Assembly: GCF_949987515.2 (NCBI RefSeq)
Contig: NC_082694.2
Span: 67,516,080 to 67,580,079, forward strand
Length of the DNA stretch: 64,000 nt
Source of the DNA: Delphinus delphis
Lineage: Eukaryota; Chordata; Mammalia; Artiodactyla; Delphinidae
Direction of reading: 5' to 3'
Under the pieces are notes generated by a model. That model was not told the origin of the DNA, made no database searches, and saw only the letters and a program-made list of their open reading frames with translations. Position 1 is the first letter of the stretch. Each line of letters starts with the position of its first letter. The translations under genes were made by a program, and so were the position numbers. Positions 59,801-63,699 of this stretch are shown here, one piece after another.

Positions 59801-62117
59801 ATCTTTGAATTATAATTTTTATGCCACTGATAAAGTATTCAATTAATAACATCTAATGGAGATCTTACAGTACTTGCCTTTTGGTTTAGATGTCTTCAAA
59901 ATCACTCTTATAAGTTCAGGGACATCAAAATAAGCAGCATAATGCAAAGCATTCATATTTGTCCAGCGACTCCGCAAACTAACATCTGCTCCCAGATCGA
60001 TAAGTTGAGTTGCAAACTTTACAGCTGTATCAACATCACCTAGAGAAGGTTTTCTAAATTATTTTTCTTCAGTACAAATTCCAGTGGATGGCCATCTACT
60101 ACCTCATCTAAAAAGCCAATGCAAACAGCGTACTGAATATACACTTACAACTCAAAAAATGTAACAAGGAATTTATTCCAGGAAAATAATCAAACCCAAG
60201 GGCAGATAAAACACTTGGCTGTAAAGATGTTCATCACAGCACTTTTATTATGAATAAAATTTTGAAACAACCTAAAAGTACAATAATAAGACACTGGTTA
60301 AATAAATTATGAGACATCCATATAATGCAATACTACAGAGCCATTAAAACCAGGGCTACACAGAGTGCACTCTGTGGACCACTGACGGTCCCAAACTGTA
60401 ATTCATACTTTTTATAACTCTTTTCTTTTTCCCTATGTAATCATTTCTTCTGAATAAATTAACTGAAATATAATTTTAGGCTTTTGAAAAATACTTGGGC
60501 TTGTATTTTGTCTTTATCTCATTTTTCTATTACAAACTCATTTTTATTTTATTTTACAAAAGTATCACTCCATGATGGATTAGAGAAAAAAAAAAAAGTC
60601 CTTCACTATCAAGTTTAAGAAGCACTGTATCAGACTATTGAAACAGGGAGAGATGTTCACAGTATATAATTAAGTAAGAGGCAGGTGTAAAAAATAGTAA
60701 AGAACAGGCGAATATCAATTTTGGAAACTATGCACATATGTTATGTATGTAGGAACAGACCTTAGACAGACCTAAAGACCAGGTCTGTAGGATTGGGACT
60801 GCCTGGAAAACAGAGCATGGATTGTCAAACCTTGCCATAAACTCCAGGTGTTACCAGTTACTCTCACCTAGCAAACAGGCCGGTATGAAGCCTGTTCCAG
60901 AAAAGTTGGGAGGTACCAGGAGATTATAAAGACTCCCTTGAGAAAAGGGAGGAAAGGCAACAAGGTGTGTGGAAGACCTAACTGAATCCTCGCCTATTCA
61001 GGGAATATTATTATCATCAGCCAGGTGCCCTCCCAGGGACTCTGGTTGGCATAAACACAGTCATACAAGCACAAATACAGATGTCTTAAGCCATTAACAG
61101 ATTCACCACACACTTACCAATACCATGAGCTCCAGATTTGCAAGTATAATGTAAAAGAGTCATATCTGTCAATCCATCTCTGTCATTCACGTTGCAACCT
61201 CTCTTAAGAATCTGAGGAAACCAAGGAAGATATTATTACAACATAACGTCTACTGATTTCAAACCAATGCTGGGAAACCAAGTTAGTCTATCTTATTAAA
61301 TTAGTTCTCAGTAAAATGAGTAGACAGAACTGGCTTCTCTTAAGGATAAATTTTAAGTCTGTACCCTACAACAAAAATGAAAACTGAACTTGTCACCAGA
61401 CGGAAGGAAATTCTTAAAGAGTATTCCAAAGTAATTTGGCACCCCAATATGTTCCTTAACTTCTCAAAGGACAAGCAAATTTCCTTTCTAATGGGAGTAA
61501 TGGTATTTTAAAAAAGTATAAGCTCCCTCTTCTTACAACGAGACAGTATGCTGGTCAAGGAACCCAGCACTATTCTTTTATCCCTCTTTCAAAAAATCAA
61601 ATATTTTTTAAAATTATATTTAAGCCTAGATCTTTACCAAGCCACCCCAAAGTATAGATAAGTGTGACAGTAATCAAATCACCTCATGAAAGTATATTTT
61701 TAAATTTACAAAATCAACTTGTACAAAGGAAGAAGGCTCCCTCTGCTCCCACCAAGAGTCAGATGTCAGAACTCCAGATGCAAGGGAGTGAGGAGCATGA
61801 GGGAATAATGGAAAGAACGTACTAACTCACTGCTCCATGAAAACCTATGAAGAACAAGCATCAGCATCTTTAAAAGGTTTCCCCTTTATCACCACCTTTC
61901 CATTCAGATGGGGGAAAAAAATCTATACAATTAACAATCCTAACAATACAAGACTTAACAACGTTAGAATTCCTTACCTCATTTCCAATAACGTCAATAT
62001 TTTGCTGGACCTGAGGAACCCACTGTCTTAAAATGGCAAATAATTCTGATACAGAAGTTTTGGGATCGAAGAGAATTTCCTGGCATGATGTATCATTAGG
62101 ATCAAAGAAAGAAAACT
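14498..62117 (-). CDS. CLIP4: CLIP4, CAP-Gly domain-containing linker protein 4 (gene-level entry, 5' partial)
   Basis: Fourteen exons on the - strand join in frame to 660 residues ending in KLVDENC and TGA. Order (high to low coordinate): 61978-62117, 61118-61211, 59878-60039, 58036-58154, 54810-55046, 52262-52397, 46076-46216, 40607-40696, 39624-39767, 35951-36085, 32746-32869, 28136-28200, 20392-20464, 14498-14819. Ankyrin repeats occupy about residues 50-185 of this fragment, and CAP-Gly domains about 238-305, 436-505 and 573-643, with Ser-rich linkers between. CAP-Gly domains bind the C-terminal EEY/F motifs of alpha-tubulin and EB proteins, so a microtubule plus-end role is expected. 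Human CLIP4 is 705 residues; about 44 N-terminal residues must be encoded beyond 64000. All introns are GT-AG except one, which is GC-AG. Confidence 0.97.
15249..15274. repeat. (AC)n(GC)n(AC)n microsatellite
   Basis: Alternating purine-pyrimidine run with a CGCGCG centre; potential Z-DNA former and likely length-variable. Confidence 0.9.
15725..15910 (-). repeat. Worn MIR-like fragment
   Basis: TTTTATGGGTAGGAAAACTGAGGCC with the accompanying CTCATTTCTTCC block is typical of a MIR 3' part. Orientation and ends are approximate. Confidence 0.4.
16135..16345 (-). repeat. MIR SINE
   Basis: GAGCACTTACTATGTGCCAA, CATTATCTCATCCAACC, GAGGCTAAGAAAAATCAAG and CAAGGTCGTCAAGCAC follow the MIR order on the reverse strand. 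Sense to CLIP4. Ends approximate. Confidence 0.65.
16454..16740 (+). mobile_element. CHR-1 type cetartiodactyl SINE
   Basis: Head GTCCCTGGTGGCACAGTGG, long body with CACAACTACTGAAGCCCGCG and GCCCCCGCTCGCCACAACTA blocks, ending in CCAAGAAATAAATTAAAAA. A short duplicated AATGTGG borders it. Antisense to CLIP4. It lacks one of the repeated CCACAACTACTGAG units seen in the longer copies. Confidence 0.92.
17640..18270 (+). repeat. LINE-2-like fragment
   Basis: Phrases such as CCAGGGAAGACACTTCACCG, GAGGAAGTGACACTTGAAC and ATGAGCAGACAGAGAAGGGA are typical of L2 3' regions. Old, with approximate ends. Confidence 0.4.
20392..20464 (-). CDS. CLIP4: CLIP4 window exon 13 (linker)
   Basis: 73 bases encoding [20 protein letters not shown], then AFA, between split Gly and Lys codons. 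Acceptor CATATTTAG, donor GTGAG. A basic and Ser-rich linker before CAP-Gly 3. Confidence 0.94.
21806..23474 (-). pseudogene. Broken Tigger1 transposase (TIGD1-like)
   Basis: Four or more open blocks in different frames on the - strand match the domesticated TIGD1-type transposase in order: DNA-binding C-part and VDDTAFH (N-terminal DDE Asp region), [29 protein letters not shown] (second catalytic Asp region), and the C-terminal tail. A SINE at 22751-23088 interrupts it. A fossil with no coding ability. Confidence 0.9.
22751..23088 (-). mobile_element. CHR-1 SINE nested in Tigger1
   Basis: Reverse-strand long-type SINE: T-rich start, GGGTCTTTGTTGCTGCATGTG, repeated CAGTAGTTGTGG units, and the head GCGCCACCAGAGAAGTCCC. 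Flanked by a perfect 13-bp duplication TAACATAATTCTT at 22738-22750 and 23089-23101. Sense to CLIP4. Confidence 0.95.
24243..25713 (+). repeat. HAL1/L1-type LINE remnant (ORF1-like part)
   Basis: The run includes CACCTAGACATAATCATAGC, AAACTGTACAACACAAAGG, AGAGAAGATCTTTAAAAGCAG, TAAACCACCTACAATGGTATG and a GACAGACAAAAACTGAG block, as in HAL1/L1M ORF1 3' parts. Heavily decayed. The first 150-200 bases may be unique sequence. Confidence 0.6.
25714..25926 (+). mobile_element. Short cetacean SINE (CHR family), young
   Basis: Almost intact short-type copy ending GTACCGC and poly(A). The duplication AAGATATTCCA flanks it (25703-25713 and 25936-25946), with a few extra tail bases. Antisense to CLIP4. 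Confidence 0.95.
26041..27490 (+). repeat. Old LINE-1 ORF2 3' part and 3' UTR
   Basis: TTCATGGATAGGAAAATTCA, AATGTAATCCCAATCAAAAT, AGAGCCCAGAGATAGACCCA, ACAAATATGGTGGAACAAC, AACTTGGACTTCATTAAAAT and AAGAATGGGCAGTAGACGTG are successive L1 ORF2 landmarks on the + strand. Many stops. Antisense to CLIP4. Continues after the inserted younger L1 end. Confidence 0.88.
27501..27794 (+). mobile_element. Younger cetartiodactyl L1, 5'-truncated 3' end
   Basis: Contains GGGATAGGGAGGGTGGGAGG, GTATAGCTGATTCACTTTGT, and TATACTCCAATAAAGATG then poly(A): the typical cetartiodactyl L1 3' UTR. A perfect 10-bp duplication AAAACTAAAC (27491-27500 and 27795-27804) shows a full retrotransposition event into the older L1. 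Confidence 0.93.
27805..28090 (+). repeat. Old L1 3' UTR, continuation
   Basis: ATGGAGTGGGTAATAGATG and TATATACTTTACAATAAAAA are characteristic of old L1 3' ends. It resumes the element interrupted at 27500. Confidence 0.6.
28136..28200 (-). CDS. CLIP4: CLIP4 window exon 12 (linker)
   Basis: A small 65-base exon encoding [21 protein letters not shown] between split Arg and Gly codons. Acceptor TTATTCACAG, donor GTAAG. It is preceded and followed by LINE-derived intron sequence, but the exon itself is conserved. Confidence 0.94.
28300..28440 (-). repeat. LINE-2 3' end fragment
   Basis: CGACAAGCATTTACTAAGCA followed by TATCATGAGCCAGGGATG is the reverse-strand L2 3' end pattern. Ends are approximate. 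Confidence 0.55.
28441..29449. other. CLIP4 intron, no named feature
   Basis: AT-rich; a short (GA)n run at 29107-29123 is the only clear pattern. Confidence 0.5.
29450..29565 (+). repeat. LINE-2 3' end fragment
   Basis: CAGGCACCATGTCTGTTTTA, GAACGCCTAGCACAGCACAA, and GATGATGATGAATGA follow the L2 3' end in the forward sense. Confidence 0.6.
29927..30005 (+). repeat. Isolated copy of a Tigger-class MITE 3' segment
   Basis: Starts AATGATCAAAATTCAAAATG and matches 31584-31662 over 79 bases with only a handful of differences. It has neither element end. See the full element at 31211-31696. Confidence 0.8.
30155..30378 (+). repeat. MIR SINE
   Basis: GGTAATGGTTAAGAGTACAC, CTGAGCTCAAAT, CTCACTTAACCTCTCTGTGC, GAAATAGGGATAACTGC and CAGTGCCAGCACGTG follow the MIR consensus nearly end to end. 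Confidence 0.85.
30448..30517 (+). repeat. MIR SINE, left half (split)
   Basis: CCTGGGCTGAGTCCAGCTCC then ACCATTAACTA is the MIR 5' part, broken off where the LTR-like element starts. Its continuation lies at 31046-31207. Confidence 0.6.
30518..31045 (+). mobile_element. Probable solitary retroviral-type LTR
   Basis: Begins TGT and ends ACA. It has a C/T-rich middle, a TATAAACTC promoter-like element (30893-30901), and near the 3' end a CAGTTTAATTCATAGAC motif seen in ERV LTRs. It splits a MIR, which supports insertion. No clear target duplication was seen, and no internal viral genes are present. The family is not identified. Confidence 0.55.
31046..31207 (+). repeat. MIR SINE, right half (split)
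   Basis: GACTTTAGCAAAGCTACTG, CTTCACCTGCAAAAATAGG, CATGGTACAGAGCCCACC and AAATGCTCAATAACTATT continue the MIR interrupted by the LTR-like element. Confidence 0.65.
31211..31696 (+). mobile_element. Tc1/mariner (Tigger-class) non-autonomous element
   Basis: The ends CAGATCCTCCTCAATTTACA and AGTCAGGGACCATCTG are inverted repeats, and TA flanks both sides. The interior carries CTACGTCCCGATAAACCCAT, ACACAAAGCCTATTTTACAA and GTGGCTGACTGGGAGCTGCT. No transposase. The exact family name is uncertain. Confidence 0.85.
31697..32745. other. CLIP4 intron, no named feature
   Basis: AT-rich, with no identified repeat. Confidence 0.5.
32746..32869 (-). CDS. CLIP4: CLIP4 window exon 11 (second half of CAP-Gly 2)
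   Basis: 124 bases encoding [20 protein letters not shown], then [20 protein letters not shown]. It contains the canonical GKNDGSVGG signature of CAP-Gly domains that forms the EEY/F-binding groove. Acceptor TTCTTGTTCTAG, donor GTGAG. Confidence 0.96.
32870..35950 (-). other. CLIP4: CLIP4 intron, largely without named features
   Basis: AT-rich. The 34,950-35,210 stretch is unusually GC-rich for this intron and reads like part of an old repeat I cannot name. No exon was found. Confidence 0.6.
35951..36085 (-). CDS. CLIP4: CLIP4 window exon 10 (first half of CAP-Gly 2)
   Basis: 135 bases encoding [20 protein letters not shown], then [20 protein letters not shown] and [28 protein letters not shown] is the N-terminal half of CAP-Gly 2. 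Acceptor CCCAAAACAG, donor GTAACT. Confidence 0.96.
36389..36595 (+). repeat. hAT (Arthur1-like) DNA transposon
   Basis: CAGAGGTCAGCACACC..., AAATATTTTAGGCTTTCCA, GCACAACTGCTCAACTCTGC and CCAATACAACTTTATTTAC follow the Arthur1-type consensus. The family name is from memory. Confidence 0.75.
36596..38101. other. CLIP4 intron, no clear feature
   Basis: A MIR3-like trace (CATTTCCCAAGCACTTCACG, near 37,070-37,200) is the only hint. A C/T-rich patch lies at 37,310-37,400. Confidence 0.45.
38102..38446 (+). mobile_element. CHR-1 SINE, full length
   Basis: Head GGCTTCCCTGGTGGCACAG, three CCACAACTACTGAGCCC-type repeats, tail CAGCCAAAAATAAATAAATA. Perfect 10-bp duplication ATAAGTTATG at 38092-38101 and 38447-38456. 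Antisense to CLIP4. Confidence 0.95.
38447..39049. other. CLIP4 intron, no clear feature
   Basis: No named element apart from the right target-site duplication at its start. The stretch at 38,840-39,050 may be part of the adjoining MIR or unique sequence. Confidence 0.4.
39050..39260 (+). repeat. MIR SINE, 3' part
   Basis: CTAACCTCCCTAAGCCTCAG, TTTCCTCATTCATAAATTGA, and ATAATAGTACCTACTCCATA are the MIR core and 3' part. Confidence 0.75.
39624..39767 (-). CDS. CLIP4: CLIP4 window exon 9 (Ser-rich linker)
   Basis: 144 bases encoding about 47 residues, including [18 protein letters not shown] and [19 protein letters not shown]. Ser/Lys-rich and probably disordered, with potential phosphorylation sites. 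Acceptor CCGTTTTAG, donor GTATCT. Confidence 0.95.
40374..40442. repeat. (GT)n(AT)n compound microsatellite
   Basis: About 24 bases of GT repeat followed by an AT-rich run. Lies 165 bases downstream (in CLIP4 sense) of window exon 8. Likely polymorphic. Confidence 0.92.
40607..40696 (-). CDS. CLIP4: CLIP4 window exon 8 (Ser-rich linker)
   Basis: 90 bases encoding [20 protein letters not shown], then ELKTGAEKD plus a split codon. It includes a run of seven A's across Lys-Lys. Acceptor GTGTTCTAG, donor GTAATA. A low-complexity linker between CAP-Gly 1 and 2. Confidence 0.94.
40770..41068 (-). mobile_element. CHR-1 SINE
   Basis: Reverse-strand copy: TTATTTATTTGGGGCTGCAC, CAGTAGTTGTGG units, and GCGCCACCACGGAAGCCC head. 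Perfect 12-bp duplication TGTATTTGCTTT (40758-40769 and 41069-41080). Sense to CLIP4 and only 73 bases upstream of window exon 8. Confidence 0.95.
41081..41949. other. CLIP4 intron, no clear feature
   Basis: No named element seen. Confidence 0.45.
41950..42400 (+). repeat. LINE-2-like fragment
   Basis: GAATGAGCCTCTGATGGGC, GGAATGGCATGAACAGTC, and GGCCAGCAGTGAGGGCCAG patterns resemble L2 3' regions. Ends approximate. Confidence 0.4.
42480..42770 (+). repeat. Old L1 3' fragment
   Basis: ATATGCAGTTGTAAAAAACA, TCTTGTACACTTTACCCAG, AAACTATAGCATAAAAGCA and CCAGGATACCGACATTGC are a familiar L1M 3' stretch. Confidence 0.6.
42771..43382. other. CLIP4 intron, no clear feature
   Basis: No named element seen; may continue the L1 fragment. 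Confidence 0.4.
43398..43706 (-). mobile_element. CHR-1 SINE
   Basis: Reverse-strand copy with GGCTGCATTGGGTCTTTG, repeat units and GCGCCACCAGGGAAGCC head. Perfect 15-bp duplication CTGTCATATAACCTT at 43383-43397 and 43707-43721. Sense to CLIP4. Confidence 0.95.
43722..44059. other. CLIP4 intron, no clear feature
   Basis: No named element seen. Confidence 0.45.
44060..45240 (+). repeat. Series of old L1 fragments
   Basis: 44,060-44,345 reads like L1 ORF2 (AAAGTACCTAGGAATAGACC, AAGATGTCAGTTCTCAAACT). 44,420-44,780 is an L1-type UTR piece (TTCAGGTGTACAACATAGTG, CACAATAAGTCTAGTTACC). 44,785-44,923 and 45,154-45,240 are one ORF2 piece split by the short SINE (CCAGTGGAACAGAGCAGAAA). Confidence 0.65.
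44924..45144 (+). mobile_element. Short cetacean SINE with 15-bp internal deletion
   Basis: Standard short-type copy, but the body jumps from ACTGAGCCTG directly to TGCTCCGCAAC. Flanked by AAACTATAG at 44915-44923 and 45145-45153. The tail is elaborated into GAAA/AAAT repeats. Antisense to CLIP4. Confidence 0.95.
45241..46075. other. CLIP4 intron, no clear feature
   Basis: A short L2/MIR trace near 45,285-45,350 (AAGTATTTATTAAGCACCTA). The rest is unnamed. Confidence 0.45.
46076..46216 (-). CDS. CLIP4: CLIP4 window exon 7 (end of CAP-Gly 1, basic linker)
   Basis: 141 bases encoding [20 protein letters not shown], then [20 protein letters not shown] and [14 protein letters not shown] closes CAP-Gly 1. 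The next residues form a Lys/Arg-rich linker, a likely microtubule-contact region. One Ala fewer than I recall in human (TKAVP). Acceptor TCTTTTAG, donor GTAGGT. Confidence 0.95.
46423..46629 (+). mobile_element. Short cetacean SINE, young, near CLIP4 window exon 7
   Basis: Near-intact copy flanked by AAGACTAACAA repeats (left from 46408, right from about 46630). It lies 206 bases upstream of window exon 7 in the CLIP4 sense and is antisense to the gene, so its poly(A) reads as a T-tract in the transcript. Confidence 0.95.
46660..48710. other. CLIP4 intron, few named features
   Basis: An L2-like trace occurs at 46,840-46,945 (CAATGTACCTAACTATAGTG). There is a short (AC)n at 47,563-47,585. 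The stretch around 47,620-48,130 resembles old L1 but could not be placed. Confidence 0.4.
48711..48933 (-). repeat. hAT (Arthur1-like) DNA transposon
   Basis: Ends AGCTGGCAAACTATGGCC and AAAAAGTTTGCCAAATT. Interior TTGGAATGCAGCCACACCC and CCAAAATATTTACTACCTGG. Opposite orientation to the copy at 36389. Confidence 0.8.
48934..49439. other. CLIP4 intron, no clear feature
   Basis: Parts resemble L1 ORF1-type coding text (GTCAAAAAGCTACTGAAGGA), but support is weak. Confidence 0.35.
49440..50085 (+). repeat. L1 3' end, old
   Basis: CAACCAAGATATCCTTTAGT, CAATGGAGTATTATTCAGTG, GAAGGCATTATTAAAAGGC, CAATGGTTGCCAGGGGCTG and TGTACCTTCCTCTCAATTTT are an L1 3' UTR in order. Antisense to CLIP4. Confidence 0.8.
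50086..51490. other. CLIP4 intron, no clear feature
   Basis: 50,270-50,680 is a GC-richer island that may be part of an old LTR, not identified. The rest is AT-rich. Confidence 0.4.
51491..51725 (-). repeat. MIR SINE
   Basis: GGTGCTTACTGGGAACCAAG, CATTTAATTCCCACATGAAC, CATTTTACAGAAGAAAACTG, and CAGCTGGTAGGTAGAGCAGC are the MIR consensus on the reverse strand. Confidence 0.85.
51857..51873. repeat. Short (GT)n
   Basis: A simple dinucleotide run, GTGTGTGTGTGTGTGT, in a CLIP4 intron. Confidence 0.85.
52262..52397 (-). CDS. CLIP4: CLIP4 window exon 6 (core of CAP-Gly 1)
   Basis: 136 bases encoding [20 protein letters not shown], then [19 protein letters not shown] and KCAPKY. The signature GKNDG loop is GKNNG here, as I also recall for the human first domain; this may alter EEY-motif binding. 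Acceptor TTTCTTTAG, donor GTAAG. Confidence 0.96.
52501..52708 (+). mobile_element. Short cetacean SINE close to CLIP4 window exon 6
   Basis: Short-type copy with 9-bp duplication ATTCTCTCA at 52492-52500 and 52709-52717. It lies 103 bases upstream of window exon 6 in the CLIP4 sense, antisense to the gene. Confidence 0.95.
52790..53040 (+). repeat. L1 ORF2 fragment
   Basis: AAATCTATATGTACCTAACA, GAACTAAAAAGAGAAATAGA, and GACTTCAACACACCTCTCTC are L1 endonuclease/RT-domain phrases on the + strand. Decayed. Confidence 0.75.
53050..53427 (+). mobile_element. CHR-1 SINE with an extra internal segment
   Basis: Head ACTTCCCTGGTGGTGCAATG, standard long body, tail CAGCCAAAAATAAATAAATA. The stretch at about 53,307-53,340 (AACGGCCTTCCGCTCGCTCC) is not in the other copies. 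Inserted between L1 fragments. Antisense to CLIP4. Confidence 0.92.
53431..53700 (+). repeat. L1 ORF2 fragment (3' part)
   Basis: CAAAAATTAACTCAGAATTA, AAACATCTAGAAGAAAACAT, and AAAATGAACTTCATGAGAAT are L1 ORF2 3' text. Decayed. Confidence 0.7.
53701..54809. other. CLIP4 intron, no clear feature
   Basis: No element named with confidence. The 54,130-54,560 part is less AT-rich and looks unique. Confidence 0.45.
54810..55046 (-). CDS. CLIP4: CLIP4 window exon 5 (linker and start of CAP-Gly 1)
   Basis: 237 bases, 79 codons, phase 0 at both ends. Begins [20 protein letters not shown] and continues through an alanine-rich helix ([20 protein letters not shown]) to [15 protein letters not shown], the first strand of CAP-Gly 1. 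The Arg in IARQK is Gly in human CLIP4 as I remember it. Confidence 0.96.
55140..55560 (-). repeat. LINE-2 fragment
   Basis: TTATTCAAAAATATTTACTA, CACCTGCCAGACACCATTCT and ACAGTGAAGAAAACAAAAGC match the reverse-strand L2 3' end, followed by G-rich L2 body-like text. Confidence 0.6.
55561..57200. other. CLIP4 intron, mostly unnamed
   Basis: An L2-like trace lies at 57,120-57,200 (CTTTGAGGACAGAGACGTAT). No exon was found. Confidence 0.45.
57203..57355. repeat. Purine-rich GGAA/GGGA tract
   Basis: About 150 bases, nearly all purine on the + strand apart from an AT-rich break at about 57,240-57,262. It is dense in GGAA, AGGGAGG and AAGGAAGG units. Confidence 0.85.
57356..58035. other. CLIP4 intron, no clear feature
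   Basis: AT-rich, unnamed. Confidence 0.45.
58036..58154 (-). CDS. CLIP4: CLIP4 window exon 4 (ankyrin repeat)
   Basis: 119 bases encoding [20 protein letters not shown], then [27 protein letters not shown]...CLLEHGANP is a textbook ankyrin repeat. Acceptor TAATTGCAG, donor GTAAGA. Ends on a codon boundary. Confidence 0.96.
58539..58735 (-). repeat. hAT (Arthur1-like) DNA transposon
   Basis: CAGGGACTAGCAAACTATGG at one end, TAAATAAAGTTTTATTAGAA and CAAAACCTAAAATATTTACT inside. Same orientation as the copy at 48711. The far end is worn. Confidence 0.78.
58736..59877. other. CLIP4 intron, no clear feature
   Basis: AT-rich, unnamed. No exon. Confidence 0.45.
59872..59877 (-). promoter_or_regulatory. 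CLIP4: Non-canonical GC splice donor
   Basis: On the - strand the intron begins GCAAGT after AAAAG. AG|GCAAGT is the strong consensus typical of functional U2-type GC-AG introns. The paired acceptor at the next exon is TAATTGCAG. Confidence 0.88.
59878..60039 (-). CDS. CLIP4: CLIP4 window exon 3 (ankyrin repeats; GC donor)
   Basis: 162 bases encoding 53 residues from [18 protein letters not shown] to ILKTSKPK, with the ankyrin motif [19 protein letters not shown]. The acceptor TTCTCTAG is canonical. The donor reads AAAAG|GCAAGT, with GC in place of GT. The break is fixed by protein conservation ([12 protein letters not shown]) and by reading frame with the next exon. Confidence 0.94.
60120..61117. 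other. CLIP4 intron with L1 3' fragment
   Basis: 60,130-60,350 reads like an old L1 3' end (AATGCAATACTACAGAGCCA). The remaining part is unnamed. Confidence 0.45.
61118..61211 (-). CDS. CLIP4: CLIP4 window exon 2 (ankyrin repeat)
   Basis: 94 bases encoding [20 protein letters not shown], then [11 protein letters not shown] and one base of the next Gly codon. [18 protein letters not shown] is an ankyrin-type helix-turn-helix. Acceptor TTTCCTCAG, donor GTAAG. Confidence 0.95.
61212..61977. other. CLIP4 intron, no clear feature
   Basis: AT-rich, no named repeat. It separates window exons 1 and 2. Confidence 0.5.
61978..62117 (-). CDS. CLIP4: CLIP4 window exon 1 (pre-ankyrin region)
   Basis: 140 bases. 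It completes a split Glu codon, then encodes 46 residues, [19 protein letters not shown]... to ...IDVIGNE. Acceptor TTTCAAACAG, donor GTAAGG. Precedes the ankyrin repeats. The initiating exon upstream was not found between 62118 and 64000. Confidence 0.95.
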
Positions 62118-62875
62118 CTGTTTGAAATTTAAAAGGTGTAAGTTAAATTTGTTAAAATTTCAAAATAAATACATTGAAAATAATAAACAAGACCAGGACT
62201 CAAATGACACAAAATATTTTTAGGTGCAGAAAAAGTAGATTTACCTTAAGCAATTCTCAAAACCAAAGTCAGGACCACCAAAAATTATGAGGCATTTCTG
62301 AACTGCTATGAGAATGCAGTCACATTCATCACACTACATCTTATCACAAATGAAACAAAAATCTGAGCGTACTGATCTTAAACGCTGAAGTTTCCAACAA
62401 CTTCTAAAGCACAGAAAATCTGTCAAATTTTATAGGTATTTTCACCTCTCAAAACATAAACATGTCATGAACAGTAGATCCACATCCATGATTAAAACAT
62501 ACATAATAGAAAGAAATACGCCAAAATCTCAACAGTGTACTAGAACAATATGTAATTTTAAGTATTCTTTTTACTTCTCTGTTTTCCTTATTTTCTATAA
62601 TAAACAGGCATTACTTTGAAGCCTTGGGACAGAGTGATTGGGTTATTTTGGAGTATGTATCAGTAAAGACATGGAATACTAGACACAATTGAACATGATT
62701 TTTAAATCTTTTAAAACTTCCTTAAGATTCAGAGAGAACAGATCATCCTATGGCTAGAGAATAAAAGAGAATAGAAGAAACTCGGATTCTACTATCTTGA
62801 ACAATCTATAAGAAGGTAGGGAATCTAAAAAACCAGAAGCATCTAAAGAAGAGAAGCATTAGAGAAGCAGTATTT
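62118..62875. other. CLIP4 intron upstream of first exon seen
   Basis: No exon encoding the expected N-terminus was found here, so it lies beyond the window. No named repeat. Confidence 0.5.
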
Positions 62876-63080
62876 GCTGAGTGCTTACAATTTACCAAAC
62901 ACCTTACAAATCTTCCCAGACACCTTACCTGACAGGTATTATTATTCTCATTTTGCAGATAAAGAAACCAAAGCTCAGACTAAATAACACCTGCTCAAAC
63001 TCACACAGCTAGTAAGTGGCAGATTTGGGGTAGAAAATCAGGTCTGTCTCCAAAGTCTATCTTCTGGCCTCTATTATGCT
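62876..63080 (-). repeat. MIR SINE
   Basis: TGCTGAGTGCTTACAATTTA, TTATTATTCTCATTTTGCAG, and CTCACACAGCTAGTAAGTGG are the reverse-strand MIR consensus. Confidence 0.85.
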
Positions 63081-63291
63081 GTCTCCCCAAGAGAATTCAC
63101 TATTGAGCTCAGATTTTAACAGCATATGTGAGTAGCAGGATTTGTGTGGCTTTTTTATTTTCTTCCTTGTGTCTTTATTGATTTTCCAAAATTATACTAC
63201 GTACGCACAGCTCTTACTTTTAGAATCAGGGTAACTGAACGATGAAAGGAGAAGCACAAAACCAAGGACGTGTATAAAAGTAGAGCAGTCC

Positions 63292-63483
63292 GGGCTTCCC
63301 TGGTGGCGCAGTGGTTGAGAGTCCGCCTGCCGATGCAGGGGACGCGGGTTCGTGCCCCAGTCCGGGAAGATCCCACATGCCGCGGAGCGGCTGGGCCCGT
63401 GAGCCATGGCCGCTGAGCCGGCGCATCCGGAGCCTGTGCTGCGCAACGGGAGAGGCCACAAAAGTGAGAGGCCCGCGTACCGC

Positions 63484-63508
<25 letters not shown>
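63292..63508 (+). mobile_element. Short cetacean SINE, young
   Basis: Near-intact copy with 26+ A tail. Flanked by a 15-16-bp duplication with one difference (AAAAGTAGAGCAGTCC on the left and AAAAGTAAAGCAGTCC on the right). Antisense to CLIP4. Confidence 0.95.
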
Positions 63509-63514
<6 letters not shown>

Positions 63515-63699
63515 GCAGTCCATCAGAAGAGAATCAGAAAGACTAAAACTAAGAGCATGTACTATTCAAAATCTCAGAGAACAAAATGGTCCTCTACAAA
63601 CAGAAGAGTCAGAAGAGAATCAGTATGCAACACAGATACCAATTTCTCAAAGATGTGCGTGTGTTTCCTATAAATAGCAGTTTACTGGAATTTTTTTTT

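Noticed and set aside
59868..59877. Alternative GT donor for CLIP4 window exon 3 (exon ending in AAAAGGCAA)
   Set aside because: It shifts the frame against the next exon and destroys the conserved KPKDVDAT join; the GC donor does not.
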